Source: Jaenimonas drosophilae
Taxonomy: Eukaryota > Euglenozoa > Kinetoplastea > Trypanosomatida > Trypanosomatidae
DNA length: 47,023 nucleotides
NCBI GenBank assembly: GCA_030849065.1
Contig: JASAON010001524.1
Coordinates: 1 to 47,023 of the forward strand
Direction: 5' to 3'
The notes below the pieces were generated by a model, which was not told the DNA's origin, did not search any database, and worked only from the letters and a program-made list of their open reading frames with translations. Shown here one piece after another: positions 37,164 through 46,192 of this stretch. How positions within the stretch are numbered: the stretch's first letter is position 1; each line of letters begins with the position of its first letter. The position numbers and the translations under genes are program-made.

Positions 37164-38705
37164 TTACCTTGGTCGCTTCAGGCAGTGCTTCGCAGAGGGA
37201 ATGAGCTCAATGATCTTGCGCAGTAAACGACTACAAGCCCCAGAGACAATTTCTGTGGAGCTGAGAATGTTGATGCTGCCGGTATCGCTACCCGGTACCG
37301 CAACAGACTGAAGCTCGTTGCAGATTGCTTGCTCAGCTGGGCTGCTTGCTCCCATGACTGGCGGAGTGCCGCCATACAGTGGGAAGCAAGCCAATTGCTC
37401 CTCGTTCCATTGGATGTGGAACACATCTACGGTCATCGAAATGTGAGAAAAAATGTGTTTTATCTTTCCAACATTCCCCACAGTCGGAGGAGAGACATGT
37501 TTCATCTCCCTGCAGGCTTTTGCGCATGATAGTGTTGATACTGTCGACGAATGTGAACCGCACGTAGGATGCGCAGATCCTACTCTCTTGGATGCCGATG
37601 CGTTCTCCGTTGCGACAGTAATGGACGGAAACTCCAGCATGCCTCCTAACAGTCCGCCCAGAGGCCTCTTTAAGACAACAAACCTCGGTTTTCCGTCATC
37701 ACCTGCAGGAAGCTCATGTACCACGCACACAACGCTTTCCTCCCTTTTCTTCGGCGGTGTGGCTCTAAGAGGAATCACTCCTTCAATTTCCTGAATTCTC
37801 CCATCGGTCAATGCACGGTATGAACCACAGAAGCTGCGCAAGGGGCACTCCCCGCACCTTGGCGCACCAGACGGTCGGCACACAGAGGCACCAATTTCCA
37901 TGAGTCCTTGATTTACGGCGCCAGGTTCTGTGCCATTGCATCCAGTCATCAGTAGTTGACCCCAATTGCTAACGGCCTTCAGAGAGTTCGAATTTTTCGG
38001 GTCAAACTGCTCTTCTTTTCGAATGCGAGAAAGAACACGCACAACATTCCCATCCACAGCGATGGCCGGCTCCCCAAAGCATATAGATGCAATTGCCGCG
38101 GCAGTATACGGTCCAACACCTGGCACATCACGCAATTCTTTACAGGACTCTGGCATCGTCACAGGGGATGTGGAAGAGAAGTGCTGCTGTTTATGTCTCT
38201 CCACGAGGTACGCGGCACCTCGATGCAGGTACATAGCCCTACGATAGTACCCCATTCCTGACCACACAGAGCGAACATCCTCCTCGCTTGCTTGTGACAA
38301 GGCTTCGATTGTTGGGAATTTTTCCATCCAAGTTGTGAAGTACCTGATAACCGTCCCCATTTGAGTTTGCTGGGACATTACCTCGGACACCCATATGTGG
38401 TATGGGTTGGGCATCTCTACGCCAGCTCGGCAGCCCTTACGAGAGGTCGTAGCTGGACCATTTCTCCAAGGGAGATCAGAGCGCTGATGTTCCAGCCACC
38501 AACCAATCACAGCCTGTTGGAGGTTTCTTAAATACGTAGGAGAAGCCTTATTGCCGTCCGGACAAAGCCATTCCGACGTATTATTCGGGAGACAGCTTCC
38601 TTTTGGTGCCATCCATAAGGGAATTGCTACTTCATCCAAGAGTTTTGTGTCAGCGATTAAGAGAGATGAGCGGGAAAGAGAGAAGGCCATTGCTTGCAGT
38701 ACCAT
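37164..38705 (-). CDS. MUTY: A/G-specific adenine DNA glycosylase (MutY/MUTYH)
   Basis: Removes adenine mispaired with 8-oxoguanine in base excision repair. 513 residues from the ATG at 38705; a second ATG at 38690 is possible, and the upstream codon at 38741 is TTG. Seen: SEVMSQQTQ with catalytic glutamate E108, GMGYYRRAMYLH near 150-160, helix-hairpin-helix PGVGPYTAAAI (195-205), and catalytic aspartate D218 in AIAVDGNVVRVLSR. The iron-sulfur cluster cysteines are C276, C284, C287 and C293, a C-x7-C-x2-C-x5-C spacing, one residue longer in the first loop than the usual x6. A NUDIX-like C-terminal domain (FVVLKRPLGGLLGGMLEFP near 350) is the 8-oxoG recognition part. About 50 residues precede the glycosylase domain; targeting is unclear. 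Confidence 0.95.
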   Translation of the reverse strand: MVLQAMAFSLSRSSLLIADTKLLDEVAIPLWMAPKGSCLPNNTSEWLCPDGNKASPTYLRNLQQAVIGWWLEHQRSDLPWRNGPATTSRKGCRAGVEMPNPYHIWVSEVMSQQTQMGTVIRYFTTWMEKFPTIEALSQASEEDVRSVWSGMGYYRRAMYLHRGAAYLVERHKQQHFSSTSPVTMPESCKELRDVPGVGPYTAAAIASICFGEPAIAVDGNVVRVLSRIRKEEQFDPKNSNSLKAVSNWGQLLMTGCNGTEPGAVNQGLMEIGASVCRPSGAPRCGECPLRSFCGSYRALTDGRIQEIEGVIPLRATPPKKREESVVCVVHELPAGDDGKPRFVVLKRPLGGLLGGMLEFPSITVATENASASKRVGSAHPTCGSHSSTVSTLSCAKACREMKHVSPPTVGNVGKIKHIFSHISMTVDVFHIQWNEEQLACFPLYGGTPPVMGASSPAEQAICNELQSVAVPGSDTGSINILSSTEIVSGACSRLLRKIIELIPSAKHCLKRPR

Positions 38706-38810
38706 TTGAGACACTTGGCAACATGGTGCGGAGATGAACAAGAGAACAACTGGATGTTTACAATCTATCTACATTGCTCGCGGGTACCGAGCGACACCCA
38801 TCTGAATGCA

Positions 38811-39083
38811 TTATGATGATTTGAACATCATGATGCCCATCTGCCCTATGTAGAAGTAAATATAGTTGTTCTGCTCATGCGTAACAAAACTTCCAAAGTT
38901 CCTTCCTACGAAGCAGTTCCAGGTAGGACCGTACTTGCTTTCAAATTCATTCTTTATGAAGGAGGCCACTTCCTGCTCCGTGTATGCCTTCGTCAAACCT
39001 TCCTGAGCACAAAGAATAGCGAAGTTTTCTTTGTCCTTCGGCATATCCGAGAGCTTTATAGTTGCACTACCTACCTGAGTCAT
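38811..39083 (-). CDS. Dynein light chain LC8 (DYNLL family)
   Basis: 90 residues from the ATG at 39083, the normal LC8 length. The upstream open extension starts at TTG and lies beyond the splice acceptor. LC8 is a dimeric hub that binds short linear motifs in dynein intermediate chain and many other proteins. Diagnostic: IKNEFESKYGPTWNCFVGRN (43-62), GSFVTHE (64-70) and YIYFYIGQMGIMMFKS at the end. The histidine normally found in TWHC at the dimer interface is asparagine here (N56). The N-terminal half is diverged. Trypanosomatids carry several LC8-like genes; which flagellar or cytoplasmic dynein it serves is unknown. Confidence 0.93.
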   Translation of the reverse strand: MTQVGSATIKLSDMPKDKENFAILCAQEGLTKAYTEQEVASFIKNEFESKYGPTWNCFVGRNFGSFVTHEQNNYIYFYIGQMGIMMFKSS

Positions 39084-39489
39084 GGCTTTGAAAAACTGAG
39101 CACGAGAACTGGTGCTTCCTCCAACAACAAGCAAGGGTGAAAAAGGATGATATTAATACCCCAGAAGTGCAGTGTTTTCACGCAAAGGAGATCATTCCAC
39201 CCGGCAACATGCACCGAGAGTCCGGCAACAATTTGGCGAACAAGGTTTCATTTCGTTGGTGTGGTGGAGAAAAAAAAAGGTTTTGTTGATCTGTGGCAGT
39301 ATCGTTGGACGTTTGCCCCGTTTTCGCTGGATTCCATAAATGAATGACCGTTTTGCTTGCCAGCGGCTTCATGTGGTATACGCCATAGAGAACCATAGCA
39401 TTTCCATCAAGAAAAAAATAAGGTTTTTTATACCAAGCCACCTGTGTGTGTTTTACCGAAAGTGACATTGAAAATTTGTGGTTGACTCT
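39084..39489. other. Intergenic region between rhodanese gene and LC8
   Basis: 406 bp holding the rhodanese 3' UTR and the LC8 acceptor. A 96-residue ATG frame at 39178-39468 exists but is rejected (see rejected list). Plus-strand A8 near 39267-39274. Confidence 0.6.
39119..39149 (-). promoter_or_regulatory. Predicted spliced-leader acceptor for LC8
   Basis: Minus-strand tract TCCTTTTTCACCCTTGCTTG is followed by TTGGAG with AG at 39120-39119, 36 nt before the ATG at 39083. It places the longer upstream frame outside the mRNA. Confidence 0.55.
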
Positions 39490-40041
39490 TTAGCACTGGT
39501 TATAAGGCAGCTTCTGGAGGATGAGTGCCATACCGCAGAATCCAGTTGCCCCAGATAGAAACAGCCCGCAGCCCACGAACAGCGGCAGCGCAAAAAAATT
39601 TGGGTTGTAGAAGCGAGTCAGGAGGGAGCCGCTAATGATAAGGGTTGACGCAATGAGGTGAACTTGACGGATGATGGGAAGTGGGGCCTTCTTGTCTTCC
39701 ACAACAGGCAAGCCACACATTCTCCACGACGACATACCGCCGCCAAGGTCATATAGCTTCATGCCCTTGAACTTGTCCGAGCTCTTCATTGCCTCAGTGA
39801 GTGCGGCGCACGCCTTAGCGGAGCGACCTCCAGAGGCGCAGTGAACGCAAACGCGAGACACACCTCCAGCAGCCTTCAGCACTTCTTGCGCCTTAAACTG
39901 AGACATCGGGAAGAGATTCGCCTCCGCGATATGCTCGCGCTTGTACTCAGAGTGCTCACGGACATCCACAAGAAAAACTGGCTCCTTCTTTGGACCGTGG
40001 AGCATCTCATCGAGCTCGGGTGGGGTGATTGTTGATGCCAT
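39490..40041 (-). CDS. Rhodanese domain + DUF2892 two-helix membrane protein (YgaP-like)
   Basis: 183 residues from the ATG at 40041. Residues 1-115 are a single rhodanese domain: FLVDVREHSEYKREHI near 23-38, active-site cysteine C68 in HCASGGRSAKA, and YDLGGGMSSWRMCGLPV. Residues ~122-180 are the DUF2892 membrane module with two hydrophobic helices and the signature TGFCGMALIL followed by LPYN. This matches bacterial inner-membrane YgaP in order and size. Rhodaneses carry sulfur from thiosulfate or persulfide onto the cysteine. No clear mitochondrial presequence is seen. The bacterial-like architecture in a protist may reflect an organelle origin or transfer. Confidence 0.9.
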   Translation of the reverse strand: MASTITPPELDEMLHGPKKEPVFLVDVREHSEYKREHIAEANLFPMSQFKAQEVLKAAGGVSRVCVHCASGGRSAKACAALTEAMKSSDKFKGMKLYDLGGGMSSWRMCGLPVVEDKKAPLPIIRQVHLIASTLIISGSLLTRFYNPNFFALPLFVGCGLFLSGATGFCGMALILQKLPYNQC

Positions 40042-40167
40042 TGTAGTAAAAACGCAAATCTAAATCAAACAAACACAGAGCAAATGGAGAAAAGCAGAGT
40101 AAGCAAGTCTTGAGCCCTTCACAATTTTGACTCGATGTCGAACATCTGGCATTGGGAGTAGTTCAAA

Positions 40168-42471
40168 TCACGGGCAAAAAACAAACTTCTGACCTTTTCG
40201 ATCGATCATGCCGCGCTCCATCAGCTTCTCAACGCACTTTACTAGCGATGTACGATCAAGATGCGGAGCAGCAAAAGCCTCGGTGACAAAAGAGCGGATT
40301 TGTTGGGATGTTAGGGGGCCATTCTCTTTCAGCGCTTGGACAACACGACTCTCTATAGCTTGGTTGCTTGGGTTTGTGGAATCGAACTGCTTCTCGGCCA
40401 GTTTCTCTGCCACATCATAGTTGGCTGCTGGACCTCCAACCTTAGGGATCAAGCTGAAGGCGGCACGCTCCGCTTGCGTCTGCGTAACAATCTCCAACCC
40501 AAGATTGCTCCGTGAAAGAATCGATGCTGCCACAAACGGCTCAATCGCATTTTCCGCATCATCAGTGCATACTTTCAGCTCATCGCAAATGCCTCCAATA
40601 CTCCATCTCCGCTGTCTTGCGAACAGCTGCGCCACAGAAAGTTGGAGCAGGGTTAGGCGAAGCCGCGTCCGGGCGATCACCTGTCCATTCAAATGCGAGA
40701 CCTCCATACGTGCATATCCAAATGACTGAGCGTGAGAAAACTCGACTTTCCGTCCAGTAATATTGCGCTTGCAGTACTGAAGGGCGTGATCCACCATTGA
40801 TTGCACTTCAGAGGGATATGACACTTCCATGGCCGGTGATGGAGGGCACCTCCAGGTCCCTCCGTTGATCACTACTGGTCTCCACTTTGCCCCATGAAAC
40901 TCAGTTTCACAAGAAAAAATTCTTCGACTTGCAGCATCCCTCATCATGGATCGGCAAGAGAATAGTGTGGGATTCGACTGGACGCGAGCTAGGAAATCTA
41001 GCGAAATATTTTCTCTCCACGCATTGATGTCCTCTGAGATAAGGCGCTGTCTCAACTTGAACTGGTACGAATTCCAGAAGATGTCTTTTGCCAGATCTGG
41101 CAGGAAGTGGAATACGCTAACGTGGTATCCAATGAGGTTTCGGCATTCATTGTCATTAGGGGTCAACTGAATAACTTCTGTAAACTTCACAGCAAGACGC
41201 TCGGCAAGATCTGTAAAGTTTTTCACGTCTGACTCAAGGAGCCCTGAAGAAACTCCGCTCTCCATAGCATCCAGCATGTAGCAGTCACCATTGAATACAT
41301 CCATGACCACACACTTCAATTTGATACCTAGCGTGTACAGACATGGAATAACTTCATCGTACGAAATTCCATGTGAGCTACTCACTAAAGCATGTCGAAT
41401 TGCGTTACGCACGGCGTTTTTCACGCACTCGGCGAAGTACTTCTCGAGGAAGTCTAAACCTCTGCAGCGGCTTCTACTCACTAGTGTGTACCACAGCTTC
41501 AGAGTTTGTTGAGATTGGGGAGTATTCCAATTACCTATGACCTCCTTTAGTCCATGCGACTCAAAGTATTCGTGCTGCTCATCAACAAATATCTTGGTCA
41601 ACCAATGCATTGCGCTTCTGGTACCCGTCATGCATCTGCTGGCACGAGATTTTTCTGTGCGCAAATCATCGACACATTCCACAACGTAGTCTCTCAGCCC
41701 GTGTTCTCGAGTGACGGCTACTTTTTCTCGGTAAAAGTCACACATGTCACGCAAGTAATCCTCTTCTATTACGGCCGTATAAACATCAGGGTTTCGTAGC
41801 ATTGTGAGCTCATCTTTGATCTCAGCGACAAATGATAAACCGCCTGGTTTACCAGTACCGGCGCGATCCATTGTAATAAGGTCCCGGATTTCCGATCGCA
41901 GAGAAGCCTGAATGTCCTGAGTAACCACAATCTCGGTCCACTTGTCCTGAGCAACATCCTCAGTTCGATCAAATGGGTTGTCTTCATATCCCAAAGCCAT
42001 CCATGTTGAGGAGAGTGAAGAGAATATCGTCTTTAAGTTGCATGTTACTGCAAGAAAAGCTCTCCATTGACGAATATACGTTTGAACGCACGTCGAAGGC
42101 TCCATCAATGAACTGGAGCATAGCGTTGTAAGAACATTGGTTCGAAGGTGCTCTTCGAGAAGGTCATGAAACCTGGAGTGCACTATAACAATTTGTTCGC
42201 CATGCGGCACTCTACTTCCTTTTATGCTCAATGCTGGTGTACCCTTGCACTTATGGGACACTAGATGGTACACTAATGTATACGCCTGCATGATAGTATC
42301 GACGACATTCTGTGAATTCTGTAGCTCCGGAGATGATTCCCACTGCATGATTTTCTTGCACCTTGAGGCAACCTCTTCCCATAGGCGATTAAAGTCAATT
42401 TGCTGTGCTGCCGTATCCACAAGTGGTGCGTTTAGAGCAAGATCAACATCCTCGCTGTACATGACTTCCAT
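40168..42471 (-). CDS. Divergent cullin (copy A)
   Basis: 767 residues from the ATG at 42471; the upstream in-frame codon at 42501 is TTG. Cullins scaffold RING ubiquitin ligases. The N-terminal two-thirds is all helical, as in cullin repeats. The homology domain is seen at FWNSYQFKLRQRLISED (equivalent to the LAKRLL block), then a winged-helix segment LTLLQLSVAQLFARQRRWSIGG. The C-terminal winged-helix B reads ESRVVQALKENGPLTSQQIR with the candidate neddylation lysine at about K715, ending MERGMIDRKGQKFVFCP. Overall similarity is low, so the subfamily cannot be assigned. It lies 181 nt from a second cullin with little sequence in common. Confidence 0.85.
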   Translation of the reverse strand: MEVMYSEDVDLALNAPLVDTAAQQIDFNRLWEEVASRCKKIMQWESSPELQNSQNVVDTIMQAYTLVYHLVSHKCKGTPALSIKGSRVPHGEQIVIVHSRFHDLLEEHLRTNVLTTLCSSSLMEPSTCVQTYIRQWRAFLAVTCNLKTIFSSLSSTWMALGYEDNPFDRTEDVAQDKWTEIVVTQDIQASLRSEIRDLITMDRAGTGKPGGLSFVAEIKDELTMLRNPDVYTAVIEEDYLRDMCDFYREKVAVTREHGLRDYVVECVDDLRTEKSRASRCMTGTRSAMHWLTKIFVDEQHEYFESHGLKEVIGNWNTPQSQQTLKLWYTLVSRSRCRGLDFLEKYFAECVKNAVRNAIRHALVSSSHGISYDEVIPCLYTLGIKLKCVVMDVFNGDCYMLDAMESGVSSGLLESDVKNFTDLAERLAVKFTEVIQLTPNDNECRNLIGYHVSVFHFLPDLAKDIFWNSYQFKLRQRLISEDINAWRENISLDFLARVQSNPTLFSCRSMMRDAASRRIFSCETEFHGAKWRPVVINGGTWRCPPSPAMEVSYPSEVQSMVDHALQYCKRNITGRKVEFSHAQSFGYARMEVSHLNGQVIARTRLRLTLLQLSVAQLFARQRRWSIGGICDELKVCTDDAENAIEPFVAASILSRSNLGLEIVTQTQAERAAFSLIPKVGGPAANYDVAEKLAEKQFDSTNPSNQAIESRVVQALKENGPLTSQQIRSFVTEAFAAPHLDRTSLVKCVEKLMERGMIDRKGQKFVFCP

Positions 42472-42652
42472 TGGTAAGTGCCTAACACTCTTGGCGAGCA
42501 AGGAGCAGAAAGAGAAACATTACTGGAATTAGCGGAAGTACATGCCAAGCGATCGAGCAACACATCGCAAAATGATTAGCGGGTGTCAGCAACGAGGGAG
42601 AGTGTGTTTAAAATGGACGACATCCATATCTGTTGGTGTCTCTGAGGCGTAC

Positions 42653-45049
42653 CTAAGGAACGAATTCAAACTGCAAAGTTTCTCCACTACGATGAACGAA
42701 CTGCTTGCCCACAAGAGTTTCAAGAGCGGTTTTCACATCTTTTTTTTCCACCACAATGTTGCTGAGCTCTGTCCGTATGTGTGTTCGGATTGATTCATAG
42801 TCCTGAGGTCCCTCAGTTTTCAGAAACTTTGCAATAGTTGTCTCGATTGCGAAGCTTTTATGCGGAGTATTTTGCACGGAATGCTGATCCTCCAAGCCCG
42901 CATCATCGGCCTTCGAATCGCAGAACCTGTCCGGTGCAACCACCAAAACCCCTCCATTTACTGGTTGCTCTAGCCGCAGATATACGGTTTTGTCAGCTCT
43001 TTGCAGTATTCCCACTTCAAAAAGAGGAGTTAGTGCATTCAGAAGTTGCGCTTCACTCATCCCAGACTCAGCCGAAAGATTCTCAAGATTCACATTGTGT
43101 GAGAGGTTTAGGCGCAAAGCAACCACCAATTGGATTATTGACATATGCAACCGTATTGGTTCGGCTTGTGTAGACGCCATTCGAACAACAGCAATGGACT
43201 CCTGTGGCACAAACGTAAGGTTTTTCCCAACTCCCATGGCACTCAACGAAAACAAAGAGGCAGCATTCGCTATCAGTCCCTTCAGATCCTCGGGGAAGAA
43301 GCTATCTTGAATTTCACTGGGTTCGGCAAGAGATTTCCAGGCGTACCGTGATAAGAACAGTGGAGAAACTGCGACTGATCCTGAACGCTCCGAGTGAAAC
43401 ATAGGGCTAATAACAAAAAACTCTCTCAGTATTCGCCTACATTTCACAATGAAGTCAATACCTTTTCCCTCAATGAAAAGAATATTCAGCATGGAGTTCT
43501 CTTGAGTGTCATCGTTCCCCAGCTGTTGTTGCCCTTGAGAATTCCAGGCACGTCTCAAAAGTCGTTGCTCCATCAAGGATACGTACTCTGTGTCAAATGC
43601 GTCGATTTTGCAGAGCAAATGATCACAAAAAACTGATATCCACTCCTTCGATGAATCCTGATAAATTTCGTCCGACACCACCTGGGCAAGACATTTTGCA
43701 AACTTTAGATCGAATGATTCTTTGTGTCGAGTAAATTCACTAATACACTTCTTCAGGCTCTCAAAAACGACTGCACGAAGACCTTTCTGAGCGGCTCCTG
43801 CATTGGCATATCGACCATCTTTGCGTAAATGGCCCTGCGGCTCCCCTAAAGCACTGATAATCTTTAGTTGGCTCTGCAGATAAGTCTTCTTCAGCGCACC
43901 AATAATAGCACGAAAAGTGTTTGGTGTCTTCTCCTTTTCAAGCGGTAGCTGGGAGGAGTAATACTCATACACGCTTTCCCGCACCATATCGTAGAACCAC
44001 GACACTTCACGGCCGCAGATCAGATGAAAAACATTTCTCAATCCACGCTGCTGTCGGGGTGTTAGCAAATTGTCATCGCTCAGAGAGAGCCACTTTGATA
44101 AGGATGGAACAAGACTGCTTTTCTTCTCCTCCACCAACAGTCCTACCAGAGTGGACCTAACTTGCCAGTACGAAACACTGCACAAAAATCGCTGCGCGAG
44201 TGCCTCCTCTTTGTAAATGACTTCAGACACCTTCTCAATATATTCCTCTGGAGGGTGGTGAGGTATCGAATTAAATTGCTGCCTATAAAATTCTCCAACT
44301 TCCTCCAAGTAAGGCGACTCGATCACGGAAGAATACAACGTAAGACGGCATTCATTCAAAAGGAACAAACTCATTGAAAGTCTCTTCACCAGTTCCATAC
44401 TTGAGACGCAGCATGGGCTGTGATTGCGCACTCGCTTCGTCACTGCGATGCATTCGTTTCGCAATTTTTCACGCATTGTCGGATCAAGCATGAGCTCTCC
44501 CCACAAGTGCATTGCTGTAAATTCAGTTGGAACAATGCTGTGGTCCCATGGCAATCCTCGTTTCTGCCACGATCCATGAATGTAAGAGAACATGCTTTTT
44601 ATGACATTGACACTACCGGTGAACCTCTCAAACGCATCAACATATGCAGCCACAATATTTGTGCTGTCCCTCAGCCTCTTTCTGATCCTCGTTACTTGAT
44701 TCTTTATTAGCTCTCGCAACAGATAGTACACCACCAGTGACTGGGTACCCTCTGGAGTCTCACCAACAACTTCTCCTGCTGCACGCCCTCCACGGACAAG
44801 CGATGGGCAGTCTGAGCATTGATACGCTGTCAGCATATACACAGCCAGGTGAGCCTTGCTCAGCCTCTCATTCAATGCATTATACGCACTTTGAAGGTTA
44901 TCCGCTGGACGGGTCTCAAATAACGTAAATACATCCGCACATGTGGTGGAAGGGATCTCCCATAGATGGGAAAATGGTATAGTTTGGGGAAGACGGTAAC
45001 TAAGCAATGGCCGCACCCATGGGTCGCAAACCAATCCAGATTGATGCAT
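42653..45049 (-). CDS. Divergent cullin (copy B)
   Basis: 798 residues from the ATG at 45049. The N-terminal helical region has cullin-like segments (YYLLRELIKNQVTRIRKRLR near 108-127; LRLTLYSS; EFYRQQF near 262-268). The homology domain shows YVSLMEQRLLRRAW, matching the Y...LAKRLL block, followed by MLNILFIEGKGIDFIVKCRR. Winged-helix A is seen at HMSIIQLVVALRLNLSHNVN; winged-helix B at IETTIAKFLKTEGPQDYESI with candidate neddylation lysine about K744; the end is LQFEFVP. It is the rightmost gene and the first transcribed in the window. No substrate-adaptor partner is encoded next to it. Confidence 0.85.
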   Translation of the reverse strand: MHQSGLVCDPWVRPLLSYRLPQTIPFSHLWEIPSTTCADVFTLFETRPADNLQSAYNALNERLSKAHLAVYMLTAYQCSDCPSLVRGGRAAGEVVGETPEGTQSLVVYYLLRELIKNQVTRIRKRLRDSTNIVAAYVDAFERFTGSVNVIKSMFSYIHGSWQKRGLPWDHSIVPTEFTAMHLWGELMLDPTMREKLRNECIAVTKRVRNHSPCCVSSMELVKRLSMSLFLLNECRLTLYSSVIESPYLEEVGEFYRQQFNSIPHHPPEEYIEKVSEVIYKEEALAQRFLCSVSYWQVRSTLVGLLVEEKKSSLVPSLSKWLSLSDDNLLTPRQQRGLRNVFHLICGREVSWFYDMVRESVYEYYSSQLPLEKEKTPNTFRAIIGALKKTYLQSQLKIISALGEPQGHLRKDGRYANAGAAQKGLRAVVFESLKKCISEFTRHKESFDLKFAKCLAQVVSDEIYQDSSKEWISVFCDHLLCKIDAFDTEYVSLMEQRLLRRAWNSQGQQQLGNDDTQENSMLNILFIEGKGIDFIVKCRRILREFFVISPMFHSERSGSVAVSPLFLSRYAWKSLAEPSEIQDSFFPEDLKGLIANAASLFSLSAMGVGKNLTFVPQESIAVVRMASTQAEPIRLHMSIIQLVVALRLNLSHNVNLENLSAESGMSEAQLLNALTPLFEVGILQRADKTVYLRLEQPVNGGVLVVAPDRFCDSKADDAGLEDQHSVQNTPHKSFAIETTIAKFLKTEGPQDYESIRTHIRTELSNIVVEKKDVKTALETLVGKQFVHRSGETLQFEFVP

Positions 45050-45400
45050 TATGGGAAGAAATTCTTTGATTGGGAACTAAGATGCAATCAATGCAGAGCC
45101 CTTTATTAGATGTGGCAAACATGAGAATTGAGCATCACAATGGGCACCAAGATTATGGTTGTCACAAGAGCTCTTGTACCAGTCGCAAAGGCATAAATTC
45201 CATCAACCGAATCAGAAGATTGGCCTTTGTGTTGTTGGTCCACAAATACAATTTTTCAGTTGCTTCAGTCGCAAGTTACTCAGAAAACTGCAGAAAAGTT
45301 GCAGAAAAATAAAGCGGATAGCTCAATAAAAAAATTTATAACATGCACAAAGTTATCACAGTTATTCTTGTATGTATATCTGTGATCAACCACAAACTAG
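45050..45400. other. AT-rich gene-free region upstream of the first gene
   Basis: About 350 bp upstream of cullin B with no credible frame. Becomes AT-rich near 45305-45385 (A7 then TTTATA). It could hold a 5' UTR and acceptor, or the edge of a strand-switch region. Confidence 0.5.
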
Positions 45401-45770
45401 CTCAAATCAAATGCAAGGGCGACAACACCAGCCCAAGCCAACGCAACACCCGAACCCAACAACAAGCACAGCAGCGGAATAAAAACCAAGCACGAGCAAA
45501 ATAAAATACACTCGAACAAGGGCGGAGCCCAAAGCGATGGCGCGGAATTGACCTTGAGCAAGCGGAACCGGGCGAAAACATAGCGGAATTAAAGCGGAAG
45601 AAAGGAGAGAAGAGTTGGATGAAATCGCAACAGAGTTCACAAAGCGGAGCAAGGCGGAATGTCCACAAATTTCCACCACCCGAAGATACGCCCGCACCCG
45701 CAGCCAAAACGTCACGCCCCGGAGCGCCACAATCCCGCGAAAGCCCGACTTTTGTGCGAGCGCGCTTTGC

Positions 45771-45793
45771 CTGCCATGCCGGCGGCATGGCAG
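45771..45793. repeat. Perfect 10-bp inverted repeat with 3-nt loop
   Basis: CTGCCATGCC, loop GGC, GGCATGGCAG. It could form a stable hairpin. It lies in the doubtful terminal segment with no T tract behind it. Confidence 0.8.
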
Positions 45794-46160
45794 TGGCTGC
45801 GGCTCAATTGCACCAGTTTATTTGCCAGACCCCAGCCACCTTGGCGGAGTTTCCCGCCACACATTCGGACATGCCTCACCCCCACTCTTCCTCCCAAAGG
45901 AAAACGCCACCCATCCGGGGGACCCCCCCCCCGCCAACCGCGGCGCGGATTCGTTGCGCCATTTCGCGCGCCGCCATTTCCGGGACAACCGTGGCGCGGA
46001 TGATTGCCGACGCGCCAATTCCGTATAGGCGCCGGCGGCCGCTTCGCCCGCCACGCCGCCACCCCCGCCCGGCCGATTGCCGCTACAAACCCGCGCCACG
46101 CCACCCCCCCCCGCACAAAAAGCCGCCACCAAACCGCCGGCGCCACATTAAACAGTTTCG

Positions 46161-46164
<4 letters not shown>

Positions 46165-46191
<27 letters not shown>

Positions 46192-46192
46192 G
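46165..46192 (+). repeat. T16-G12 mononucleotide run pair
   Basis: Sixteen T directly followed by twelve G. Other long runs nearby: C10 at 45923-45932, C9 at 46104-46112, C9 at 46343-46351, C9 at 46533-46541, T9 at 46558-46566, C13 at 46805-46817, G10 at 46927-46936. Confidence 0.9.

Noticed and set aside
39178..39468. 96-codon minus frame with a true ATG between rhodanese and LC8 genes
   Set aside because: Its ATG is only 21 nt past the rhodanese stop, leaving no room for a 3' UTR, poly(A) site and splice acceptor. No family is recognised. It is most likely rhodanese 3' UTR.
45771..45793. Hairpin considered as a terminator
   Set aside because: Bacterial-style terminators do not apply here and no T tract follows; the surrounding sequence is itself doubtful.
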